Positions 11,772 to 22,089 of a stretch of DNA of 64,000 nt are shown here, piece by piece (position 1 is the first letter of the stretch; every line of letters starts with the position of its first letter). A model generated the notes under the pieces. The model ran no database searches and had not been told where the DNA came from. It saw nothing but the letters and a program-made list of their open reading frames with translations. Location of the stretch: the NCBI GenBank assembly GCA_964017065.1, contig OZ024785.1, forward strand, positions 9,317,086 to 9,381,085. Reading direction: 5' to 3'. The DNA comes from Haliclona indistincta (Eukaryota; Porifera; Demospongiae; Haplosclerida; Chalinidae). The position numbers and the translations under genes are program-made.

Positions 11772-13830
11772 TTATGTTCTAGTGATCACACCATATGCTG
11801 GACACTCCTTCATCTCAATATTGCTGCTCTGTGATGAGAATGCTACTGCTGGTATGTTCTCATATGAAGGAGCAGTCTGCACTGAACTTTGAGACAATGG
11901 ATCAATATTCTCATACAGTGGGACAGGAGCAGGTGGAACAGTCAACACAGCTCTTTGCTTCTGCAAAATTATGTTAGTCATTCAAAATTTACATGCTTCA
12001 AAACAATATACCTTGACTTTTTTATTGTAGTACAAAAGTAGGAACACAGAACTTAGAATAATTCCTGATACAATAATTGTCACTAAACCTGTACGTGATG
12101 CATTGTTATGATAATAAGTACAGTACCTATATAACTTACCAACAGCAACTACTACTGACACAATCACTATTGTACTAGTGTCACTGGATGGTAGACTAGT
12201 TGATACTGATAGTGGGGTTACACAAATCGAATAAGGCAATGTACTGTTGCAGGTACTGACCAGTATTGGATGATGATACAGTATTTTGAGTTGATGATGT
12301 AGTAGTAGTGACATCCGGAACAGACATTCCTGTTATAGTAACTGGTGCTACAACATTGATGTCTTCTACAGCATCAGCATCAGTAACTATGACAGTGTAT
12401 GATGGGTTAGGCTCAACTTCTATGCAACCAGCAGTCTGATCAATTGTTCCATTATGCTCAGTTCCAGTCGTACTACATCTAAACAAGATGAAAGAACTAG
12501 CTGGTTCAACATGACCCTCAACATATTCAACACTAAGACACACTCTTCCATTCCCTATGTCCATCACTGTAGCATTGCGTACATCAAAGGTGCCTGTAGA
12601 ATTAATAATTTTATTATAATGTTTCAGCTCATACATTTTGACACTTTATGTAAACTTCACTCACTAATCTCTATTGGTTGTGACTGCTGTATCACTCCTC
12701 CATTATAGTGTATATTCAATGTTGCTGTGTACTTCCTGTTCTCCATTAGGTCAGTGAATGTAGCCATCACTCTCCTCTCTCCATCGCTCATTGTACCATT
12801 AGTACTAGTACAAGATGAGTCCAGACATGCTTCAACAGTAACATGACTGATGGCATTATCACACACAGATGTTTCCTGCACCCAATATATTGATACAAAT
12901 TGGTTATCACCATGACGCAGCATTGATAATTACCTCAAAATCCAAACTGTATGTCCAGTTGGTGTTTGTTTTAGAATTGGTCCTCAAAGTGTTCATCAAG
13001 GTACTGATAAATTCCATGTCACTTACTACACGTATGTTCATACATGTCCAATAAAGTCAACGTGCTGTATTTTCTCACTTGATGAAGGTGTTTGAGTCAT
13101 AATAGATGTTACATTCCCAGGTCCTGCTCCATTCACTGCTGTCACCTCTATCTCCAGTGTTTCTCCCAGACTGCTCACACTATAAAGGTACTCAGTGGTG
13201 TTTGTTGTGTCAGTCCTCAACACTGCTCCATTAGTATCTTTTATGTTGATTATGTAGTTAATGGCAACACCTTTCAGGCTGCTAGGAGCAATCCATGTGA
13301 AGAGTAGTGTACAGCTGTCAACTGTAGTACTGATCAAGTTGCTAACTGGTGACAGGACACCTGCAGTTTACAATAATTCTCTGTCTAGTATAATGATCGA
13401 GTTCTGTTACCTTGAATCGTCAACACTGCCAAGCTCTGGTTGAATCCAGTAGTTGTTGTAGCAACACAAGAAATACTAATACTAGTCTGGTAAGATGGAG
13501 CTATAAAGCTCAGCGTTATTAGTCTGTCTCCATTTGGTAGATCACTGCCATCAACAACACTGCCTCCTACTGTTGGAGTAGTACTTATACTAAAAGTAGT
13601 CAGTCCACTCGCTGGAGCAGCACATGTGAACTCCACCATTGTACCAGCACTGACATTTCTTGACTGAGGTGTGGTTGAAAAAACTATTCCTGCTGCATAG
13701 CTACCTGAGATACATCAAAGAAACAAAAATTACAATACTTTTAAAGAACTCTAGATCTATTTGGTACAACTTGATCCATGCAGTCCTTACCTCTGGTAAA
13801 CAGTACTAAGCTAGCAAGGAGCAGCAACAT
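11772..13830 (-). CDS. Receptor G4: Ig-FN3-FN3-like-TM with YENI tail
   Basis: Nine exons: 13791-13830, 13411-13704, 13079-13360, 12934-13025, 12665-12875, 12261-12593, 12140-12205, 12012-12088, 11772-11960. The total is 1584 nt, an open frame of 527 residues. It is N-terminal type 2 with C-terminal type A, very close to G2 and G5. Exon 5 is 9 nt shorter than in G2 (in frame), removing the MLP of the SMLPDGERR loop. Exon 4 is 12 nt longer. The tail has both YENI motifs and AYGVITRT before the stop. Cysteines of the Ig (FTCAAPAS, SISCVA) are kept. The divergence from G2 is spread over the ectodomain, whereas the tail is nearly identical. Confidence 0.85.
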
Positions 13831-13865
13831 ACTAAAGTCAGAACATTATGTAAACAAGCCCAGAT

Positions 13866-13871
13866 CACGTG
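13866..13871. promoter_or_regulatory. CACGTG E-box upstream of G4
   Basis: It starts 36 nt upstream of the G4 start codon, in the conserved CCCAGATCACGTG context. Confidence 0.5.
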
Positions 13872-13963
13872 GTCACAAAAATATTTACTGTCACAACAAA
13901 TGATAAATATTCATAATTATGTCGTTCAACAAAATGCATAAATCAATTCTTTAAGCAATAATG

Positions 13964-14455
13964 TCACTTTTGTAATGCAGAATGGTTGTCAGTTCTTTGA
14001 GCAAGTGCATTAGCCAGTCGTACAGCACCGAGACTCTTCACACACTTGATGATGGTAATCCATGAGTAGAATCCATGAGTAGTGGCTTTGAGACAGCTCT
14101 CTTCATTTTTTCCCATATTGTTCACTTCAATCTGGTGTGTTCTAAGGCCCAGTTCTTCTCCTAGATTGTACCACAGTGGAGCTAGTGGAGTCAGTAGCTG
14201 GAATAATGTGGCGTGATGAAACACTAGATTATCAATCCCATGAAGTATCTCTTTTGATAGTGTTTAACGTAATTAATTGAGTCAACTTGAGTGTATATTT
14301 ATCTAAGTATTTGTCTTCCTCCTCAAACCGGTCGTTGGCACGAAGAGTACAGTACTTTACATCAGAGTCTGATGGTAACTGCAACTGTTGTTACTGCTCA
14401 CTTGTCTCAGTTTTGTTCAGAGGAGGCAGTGTTTGTGTGAAGAGTGGCACCTAAA
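13964..14455 (-). pseudogene. Death-domain terminal exon of G5 unit, interrupted by a stop
   Basis: The exon starts in phase 0 after an acceptor with VPLFTQTLPPLNKTETSEQ and immediately meets TAA, where the other units have a sense codon. Beyond it, LPSDSDVKYCTLRAND and the death-domain core follow in shifting frames. The core at 13964-14224 reads FHHATLFQLLTPLAPLWY, then YSWITIIKCVKSLGAV, then LAQRTDNHSALQK. A block of about ten residues before YSW is replaced by unrelated sequence. It is not translatable as a whole from the G5 TM exon. Confidence 0.65.
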
Positions 14456-15059
14456 AGCAGCAACACTATATAACATGTTATTGACTGAGCAACAGTCAAA
14501 TATTGATTGTTGAGTCAGTAACATGTTATTGACTCAACAATAACATGTAACAGTTTCATAATAAATCTGAGGTTTCACATTATATTTCTCAACTCTTGTG
14601 CAAACTTCAACCAAGTACTGGCACACTTTATGAAGCACAGTAAACAGTGTGTCATTAGTGGATTGTGCACTGTGCTAACATTAGCATTATTTTATGGTTC
14701 CCTAGCTATGTGGTAGAGTAGTGTAGTAAGAACATGCCTACCTAATTAGTTGCCATGGTCAACTTCGATCCTATTGTAGAATAATGTACACATGCTTGTG
14801 TGAAGAACTGAAACATGAGAATGCAAAACAATGATGCAGTTGACTCTGAGTTATGACACACAAGAGGTTTATGTTGTGTATTGTGTATAACTGTCATATA
14901 AACCCATTGTCTTCTTACAGCATTCAACTTTCAACAATCAGACTTTTACATACAGAGTTAATTTTACAGTTTTGATACACCATCACTCATAACTTTTGTT
15001 TAAAACTTTGAAGCATTAATTTTTGTCATGTAAATGAAATATAACTGATTTCTATTTCT

Positions 15060-18000
15060 CTATGTTCTAGTGATCACACCATATGCTGGACACTCCTTCA
15101 TCTCAATATTGTTGCTCTGTGGTGAGAATGCTACTGCTGGTATGTTCTCATATGAAGGAGCAGTCTGCACTGAACTCTGAGACAATGGATCAATATTCTC
15201 ATACGTTGGGACAGGAGCAGGTAGAACAGTCAACACAGCTCTTTGCTTCTGCAAAACTATGTTAGTCATTTAAAATTTACATGCTTCAAAACAATATACC
15301 TTGACTTTTTTATTGCAGTACAAAAGTAGGAACACAGAACTTAGAATAATTCCTGATACAATAATTGTCACTAAACCTGTACGTGATGCATTGTTATGAT
15401 AATAAGTACAGTACCTATATAACTTACCAACAGCAACTACTACTGACACAATCACTATTGTACTAGTGTCACTGGATGGTAGACTAGTTGATACTGATAG
15501 TGGGGTTACACAAATCGAATAAGGCAATGTACTGTTGCAGGTACTGACCAGTATTGGATGATGATACAGTATTTTGAGTTGATGATGTAGTAGTAGTGAC
15601 ATCAGGAACAGACACTCCTGTTATAGTAACTGGTGCTACAACATTGATGTCTTCTACAGCATCAGCATCAGTAGCAATGATAGTGTATGATGGGTTAGGG
15701 TCTACTTCTATGCAACCAACAGTCTGATCAATTGTTCCATTATGCTCAGTTCCAGTCGTACTACATCTAAACAAGATGAAAGAATTAGCTGGTTCAACAC
15801 GACCCTCAACATATTCAACTCTAAGACACACTCTTCCATTCTCTATGTTCATCACTGTAGCATTGCGTACATCGAAAGTGCCTGTAGTGGATTGAACCTT
15901 AAACGGATTAAACAACATTGGAATCCACACTAACCTAGAGTCCCCACTAGTTGTGACTGCTGTACCACTCCTCCATTATAGTGTATATTCAATGTTGCTG
16001 TGTACTTCCTGTTCTCCATTAGGTCAGTGAATGTAGCCATCACTCTCCTCTCTCCATCAGGTAACATGCTCACTGTACCATTAGTACTAGTACAAGATGA
16101 GTTCAGACATGCTTCAACAGTAACATGGCTGATGGCATTTCCACACACAGATGTTTTCTGCACACAAAATATAGATACAAATTTTGTTATCACCATGACG
16201 CAGCATTAATAATTACCTTAAAATCAAAAGTGTATGTCCAGTTGGTGTTTGTACTGGAATCAGTCCTCGTAGTATTTATTGAGGTATTGGTAAATTCTAC
16301 ATCACTTAGTCTTACTATGTTCATACATACATGTGAAATTAAGTCAACGTGCAGTACTGTCTCACTTGATGAAGGTGTTTGTGTCATAATAGATGTTGTA
16401 TTGCCAGTTCCTGCTCCATTCACTGCTGTCACCTCTATCTCCAGTGTTTCTCCCAGACTGCTCACACTATAGAAATACTCAGTGGTACTTATCATAATTG
16501 ACTGCACTAGCATTCCATTTGTGTCTTTGATGTCAATGGTGTAGTTAATGGCTACTCCTTCTAGACTGTTAGGAGCAATCCATGTGAAGTGAAGTGTACA
16601 GCTATCAACTGTAGTACTAGTGAGGTCACTAACAGATGACAGTAGACCTATATACACAGTGTGATATTAGGGAGGCACGGTAGTGACTCCCTATGTAGGG
16701 ATGAACGAGAAAACAAGATGGCGGCTACATACAATGTATTAGCGTTCAGACGCTGATATTTCGCCTGGTGATGAATTTTAAACGTGCAAAGACACTTAGA
16801 TCTGCTATCTGGCGTTGCCCCATCTTACAGTAGCAAGGAGATCGCTCGAAATTGTTACTAAAGTGACGAACCTGGAAACGGTGAAAATCGACTTTCGTCA
16901 TCTTCGTTTTCTTCTTTCTTCTTTGATTGTGTCTATTGACACCAATTCGTTGGTGTCAATAACGGCCACCGAAATGCTATTGACACCAACCTAAACCACT
17001 ATAAAGGCATGTTTGTAGCGTTGATTGGTCAGCAGGTTCCGATGGCTCAGCGGTTTAGCACGGTGGCTAGTAGTGCGATCGTTCAGGATCGATTCTCGCT
17101 CCAAGCGTTTTTTTTTGTTTTTTTTTTCCAGAAAACTTCAGTTTTAGCTACAATGTTTTTAGTTCGACGATCCTTAGTTAGGAAGACCCTCGCGACGATC
17201 CTTAGTTAGTTAGGAAGACCCTCCCGACGATCCTTAGTTAGGAAGACCCTCGCGACGATCCTTAGTTAGTTAGGAAGACCCTCCAGACGATCCTTAGTTA
17301 GTTAGGACGACCCTCCCAACTTTGCGCAGTTAGGAGAAGGTTTTTTTTAGGGTTTAGGGTTTAGGATTTAGGTTGGTGTCAATAGCGTTTCGGTGGCCAT
17401 TATTGACACCAACGAATTGGTGTCAATAGACACAGCCTTCTTCTTTCTTTCTTTCTTCAGCGCGCCTAGCGCCTTTATGCGAGCAGTGCCGAGACCAAAA
17501 CATCCACGAGCAGTCGTGAAATTCTCCTGGCAGGTGCCTTTCGAACTTCGTTTTTAGCGAAACGGCGATATAAATTCCGCGACTTCTCGATCGTGATCCA
17601 TTGTCAGCTAAGTGTTAGACGCCATTATTGTGATTGCGCAATACGCACGTGACCAAGCAGTGGTTAGCGCACGTGACCGAGCACCAGCTTGAGTATCGCC
17701 GCGCAGTATCAATCGCAGAGATCACATAATTTATTTGTCTGGAGTCTTCGAAGAACGGTAAGCTCGTGTAGGATCACTATTCTGCGCTTGCCAGATTATT
17801 ATAACCTGTCCTCCGTGTCTACAAACAAGTGTGGGCGGGGCTCGTATGCACTGCATGTATGCGTAGGCGAGCTGATATGACAATCAATTTTTTGCTGTAA
17901 TGAAAAGGCATCAACAGCAGTAAAAGTAAACTAATGGTGGAAACAAAGACGGCTCAGTACATGCATGATATTGAACTGCACTTCACTGAAAAAGAAAAAA

Positions 18001-18857
18001 GGACACAAACAAGAAAATTAAAAAGATTTCTATCGAAATCAGAAGGATGTAGTGATGAAGAAATCTACTACTGGTCCACAATGTAAACCAACAAGGAACA
18101 ACCATGGAATGGTAACACGATTGACTTGCTAACAGACCATAGATCCCTACATCAGTGGCTGTACATAAGATCAATATTTTTGTCACAAGCTGACTTCAAT
18201 TCAATGCACGTCATGTGTCAGTCAACAGCAACTAGCTGAACTAACTATAGTCAGCCACAGCAGCCACTGATGTAGGGATCTATGGTCTGTTAGCAAGTCA
18301 ATCGTGTTACCATTCCATGGTTGTTCCTTGTTGGTTTACATTGTGGACCAGTAGTAGATTTCTTCATCACTACATCCTTCTGATTTCGATAGAAATCTTT
18401 TTAATTTTCTTGTTATATACAATGATCAGGTTCTGTTACCTTGAATCATCAATACTGCAGAGCTCTGGTTCAAATCAATGCCTTTCAAAGCAACACAAAC
18501 AATACTGATACTGTTCTGATCAGATGGAGCAATAAAGCTCAGTGTTACTTGTCTGTCTCCATTTGGAAGAATGTTGTCATCAGTAACACTGCCTCCTACT
18601 GGTGGTGTAGTACTTAGACTAAAAGTAGTCAGTCCACTCGCTGGAACAGCACATATGTACTCCACCATTGTACCAGCACTGACATTTCCTGACTGAGGTG
18701 TGGTTGAAAACACTATTCCTGCTGCATAGCTACCTGAGGTACATCAAAGAAACAAAGCATTATTATGTTAAAGAACTCTAGAGCTTTTTGATACAACTTG
18801 ATCCATGCAGTCCTTACCTCTGGTAAACAGTACTAAGCTAGCAAGGAGCAGCAACAT
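15060..18857 (-). CDS. Receptor G5: Ig-FN3-FN3-like-TM with YENI tail, transposon in intron 2
   Basis: Nine exons: 18818-18857, 18440-18733, 16366-16647, 16217-16314, 15935-16157, 15549-15881, 15428-15493, 15300-15376, 15060-15248. They sum to 1602 nt, an open frame of 533 residues. It is N-terminal type 2 with C-terminal type A. Intron 2, about 50 nt in sister genes, is about 1.8 kb because a composite transposon sits in it (16668-18416). Coding sequence on both sides is undamaged. Intron 5 is only 53 nt and differs in sequence from G1-G4; G10 shares this version, so G5 and G10 are sisters for this segment. The Ig exon is more diverged (VEYICAVPASG..IVCVALKG) but keeps both Cys. The tail motifs are intact. 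Confidence 0.82.
17035..17105 (+). repeat. tRNA-derived SINE-like segment
   Basis: A box A-like TGGCTCAGCGGTTTAG is followed about 35 nt later by a box B-like GATCGATTCTC. A second copy at about 30912-30975 has the better box B GGTTCGATTACC. Both are preceded by CTATAAAGGC. It does not fold as a full functional tRNA gene in my reading. Confidence 0.55.
17160..17335 (+). repeat. Tandem repeat of 28-32 bp
   Basis: About six units built on GACGATCCTTAGTTAGGAAG and ACCCTC, alternating with and without an extra TTAG. They are followed by two TTTAGGG-like repeats. A related but shorter array follows the second SINE-like copy near 31030-31190. Confidence 0.7.
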
Positions 18858-18902
18858 ACCTAAGTCAGTGATAGAGTGAACATTATGTAAACAAGCCCAG
18901 AT

Positions 18903-18908
18903 CACGTG
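18903..18908. promoter_or_regulatory. CACGTG E-box upstream of G5
   Basis: It starts 46 nt upstream of the G5 start codon, in the conserved block. Confidence 0.5.
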
Positions 18909-19010
18909 CTCACAAAAATATTTACTGTCACAACAAATGATAAATATTCATAATTATTTCATTATGAGTTTTTCAACTAAATGCATAAATCAATTCTTTA
19001 AGCAATAATG

Positions 19011-19520
19011 TCACTTTTGTAATGCAGAATGGTTGTCAGTTCTTTGAGCAAGTGCGTTAGCCAGTCGTACAGCTCCGAGAGTCTTCACACACTTGATGAT
19101 GGTTATCCATGAGTAGAATCTCTTCTGTGACTGCTCCTCCCACACATACAGCACGGCTTTGAGACAGCTCTCTTCATTTCCCATATTGTTCACTTCAATC
19201 TTATCAAGGTATGTTGTTAGCCCCAGTTCTTCTCCTAGATTGTACCACATTGGAGCTAGTGGGGTCAGTAGCTGGAATAATGTGGCGTGATAAAACACTA
19301 GATTATCAATCCCATGAAGAATCTCTGTAAGATAGTGTTTAACAAATTGAGTCAACTTGAGTGTATATTGATCTAATTATTTGTCTTCCTCCTCAAACAG
19401 GTCATTGGCACGAAGAGTACAGTAATTTACATCAGAGTCTGATGGTAACTGCAACTGTTGTGTCTCCGTTTTGCGCAGAGGAGGCAGTGTTTGTGTGAAG
19501 AGTGGCACCTAAAGGCAGCA
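19011..19520 (-). pseudogene. Death-domain terminal exon of G6 unit, single stop in linker
   Basis: The phase-0 opening reads VPLFTQTLPPLRKTET, then LPSDSDVNYCTLRANDLFEEEDK. A TAA near 19377 then replaces the Tyr codon seen in sister copies. After it the death domain is complete and open: QFVKHYLTEILHGIDNLVF, LFQLLTPLAPMWYNLGEELG, ESCLKAVLYVWEEQSQKRF, YSWITIIKCVKTLGAVRLAN, ending HSALQK. One base change separates it from an open exon. It could also be translated from an internal start, but none is obvious. Confidence 0.65.
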
Positions 19521-19905
19521 ACACAATAGCAAGTTATTGACGGAGCGACAGTCAATTTTTCACTTGTTGAGTCAATAACATTGACTCAAAAATAACATGT
19601 TATTGTCTTATAGTTATAGTAAAAACATATTAATTTTCTCAACTCTTGTGCAAACTTCAACCAGGTTCACACTTTATGAAGCACAGCAAACAGTGTGTCA
19701 TTAATATTGAGTATTGTTAATGTAAACCCATTGTCATACCAAACTCATCTTACAACGTTCATTTTTCAACAATCAGACTTTTACATACAGAGTTAATTTT
19801 ACTGTTATGACGCACCGTCACTCATAATTTTTTATGATGATTAATTTGTGAATTAATTTGTTATAATGACATCATGTTAATGAAATAAAATCGACTTCTA
19901 TTTCT

Positions 19906-21934
19906 CTATGTTCTAGTGATCACACCATATGCTGGACACTCCTTCATCTCAATATTGCTGCTCTGTGGTGAGAATGCTACTGCTGGTATGTTTTCATATG
20001 AAGGAGCAGTCTGCACTGAACTCTGAGACAATGGATGAATATTCTCATACATCGGGACAGGAGCAGATGGAACAGTAGCACCAGTAACACTCCTCTTTGT
20101 ACAGTACTAAATGATAATCACATTACAGACATGTATCACTGATTTAGGTTTATTTACCTGTTTCTGACGTAAAATGACACATATCAACAAACCAATGATA
20201 GTTCCAGTAACTATGACGACAACTACAATAGCAATAAAAATAATTATGAAATTTCACTATATCTCACCAAATACTAGTGGGATAATCACCATTACCAGAG
20301 ATAGAGACTGTGATACAACTACAGACCCTGTGATATTATAAGTGAAAGTAAATGAAGAAGAGCCTGGTATTGTCTAACCTGTTGATGTGGGTGCAGCTCC
20401 TGATGCAGTACTAGACAGTATTATAGTGTATTCAGGTACAACCACTCCTAATATGGTAACTGGTACTGTTGTATTGATCTCATCTACTGCATCACCATCA
20501 GTAGCTATGATAGTGTATGATGGATGAGATGGTACATTGAGTATACACATTGATGATCCTTGTATTGTTGCATTATACATATCATGACCAGTTAGTGTAG
20601 ATCTGAACACCACATAGCAGTGAGGATTTGGTTCATGTCCCTCAACATACTGAACTATCAGACACACTCGACCATCAACTACTGGACCATTCACTGTGAC
20701 ACTCCATACATCAAATGTTGCTATAACAGAGTGTCAGAATTAGGTATTGTGCCAGTATTTATCACTACTCACTGATCTCTACTAGAGGTGATTGATTTAT
20801 TACTCCTCCTCCTCCACTAGGCTGTACAAATCCTGAGGCAGAGTACTTCTTGTTTTCAACTAAGTTAGTAAACGTAGCCACCACTCTCCTGCTACTATTG
20901 GGTAACATATTCACACTGCTAGTAGAAGCATTGATACAAGAGTTGAGACAAGCTTGAATGATAACAGCATTATCACTGACACACACTGGTATGACCAATA
21001 TTCTCTATTTTAACATAAAACATAATATCTACCTCAATTGTAAATATGTTACTCCAGTCACTATTGTTCCTCACATGAACGATTTTGTCAGTGGTAATAT
21101 TGACTGTGAGATAAATATCTATGATAATGATATTCGTGTGTGTAACTTGAGCACACAAAATAACACTCTACCATGTCACTATGATCGTTACTTACTTGAT
21201 GGTATTGATACAGTGATACTGGATTTGTTCCCGATCCCGACATCATTGACTGCTGCCACCTCTATCTCCAGTGTTTCTCCCAGACTGCTCACACTATGAA
21301 GGTACTCAGTGGTGTTTGTTGTGTCAGTCCTCAACATCATTCTATTAGTATCTCTTATGTTGATTATGTAGTTAATGGCTACCCCTTCCAGGCTGCTAGG
21401 AGCAATCCATGTGAAGCGTAGTGTACAGCTGTCAACTGTAGTACTGATCAAGTTGCTAACTGGTGACAGGACACCTGCAGTTTACACTAATTCTCTGTCT
21501 AGTATAATGATCGAGTTCTATTACCTTGAATCATCAATACTGCTAAGCTCTGGTTGAATCCAGTTGTTGTTGTAGCAACACAAACAATACTAATACTGGT
21601 CTGGTCTGATGGAGCTATAAAGCTCAGAGTTACTAGTCTGTCTCCATTTGGTAGATCACTGCCATCAATAACACTGCTTCCTACTGTTGGAGTAGTACTT
21701 ATACTAAAACTAGTCAGTCCACTCGCTGGAGCAGCACATGTGAACTCCACCATTGTACCAGCACTGACATTTCTTGACTGAGGTGTGGTTGAAAACTCTA
21801 TCCCTGCTGCATAGCTACCTGAGGTACATCAAAGACAATACTTGTTAAAGAACTCTAGCTCTATTTGATACAACTTGATCCATGCTGTCCTTACCTCTGG
21901 TAAACAGTACTAAGCTAGCAAGGAGCAGCAACAT
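19906..21934 (-). CDS. Receptor G6: type 2 N-terminus with type B C-terminus, damaged acceptor
   Basis: Exon 1 is 21895-21934, the Ig exon 21525-21818, FN3 21196-21474, exon 4 21033-21118, exon 5 about 20773-20990, exon 6 about 20379-20722, TM exons about 20160-20330, tail 19906-20106. The leader, Ig and first part of FN3 are type 2 (as G2). From SSITVSIPSSK on it matches G3 (type B), including CVSDNAVIIQACLNSC and the MYENI/SYENI tail. The sequence where G3 has its intron 4 acceptor (TTCTGTAACGAG) is deleted by about 9 nt. The nearest AG puts exon 5 out of frame, and reading through the intron meets a stop. The gene may therefore be a recent pseudogene or use an unusual splice. It is the clearest recombinant of the array. 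Confidence 0.7.
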
Positions 21935-21979
21935 ACTAAAGTCAGTGATAAAGTGAACATTATGTAAACAAGCCCAGAT

Positions 21980-21985
21980 CACGTG
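21980..21985. promoter_or_regulatory. CACGTG E-box upstream of G6
   Basis: It starts 46 nt upstream of the G6 start codon, with the same flanks as in G5. Confidence 0.5.
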
Positions 21986-22089
21986 CTCACAAAAATATTT
22001 ACTGTCACAACAAATGATAAATATTCATAATATTATTTCGTTATGAGTTTTTCAACAAAATGCATAAATCAATTCTTTAAGCAATAATG

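Larger units (their letters stand above)
16926..17434. mobile_element. TIR element nested in E1, carrying SINE-like sequence
   Basis: Inverted ends of about 60 bp (16926-16990 and 17374-17434) begin TGTGTCTATTGACACCAA. Each end also contains its own small hairpin (TTGACACCAA/TTGGTGTCAA around a 4-nt loop). The interior holds a tRNA-like region, GATCCTTAG tandem repeats and a TTTAGGG-like tract. E1 sequence resumes on both sides in poly-CTT, which supports insertion. Confidence 0.6.
16668..18416. mobile_element. Hairpin-ended foldback element E1 with nested insertion
   Basis: One end (16668-16693) is a hairpin with an 11-bp stem carrying one mismatch, starting TAGGGAGGCAC. Next come CAAGATGGCGGC (16714-16725), a GC-richer body with poly-CTT tracts, and at the other end a large foldback of about 155-nt arms (17995-18415). 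Copies are E2 (24184-25357) and E3 (31559-33396), both inverted relative to E1. The body is interrupted by another element at 16926-17434. No transposase is encoded. Confidence 0.7.
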
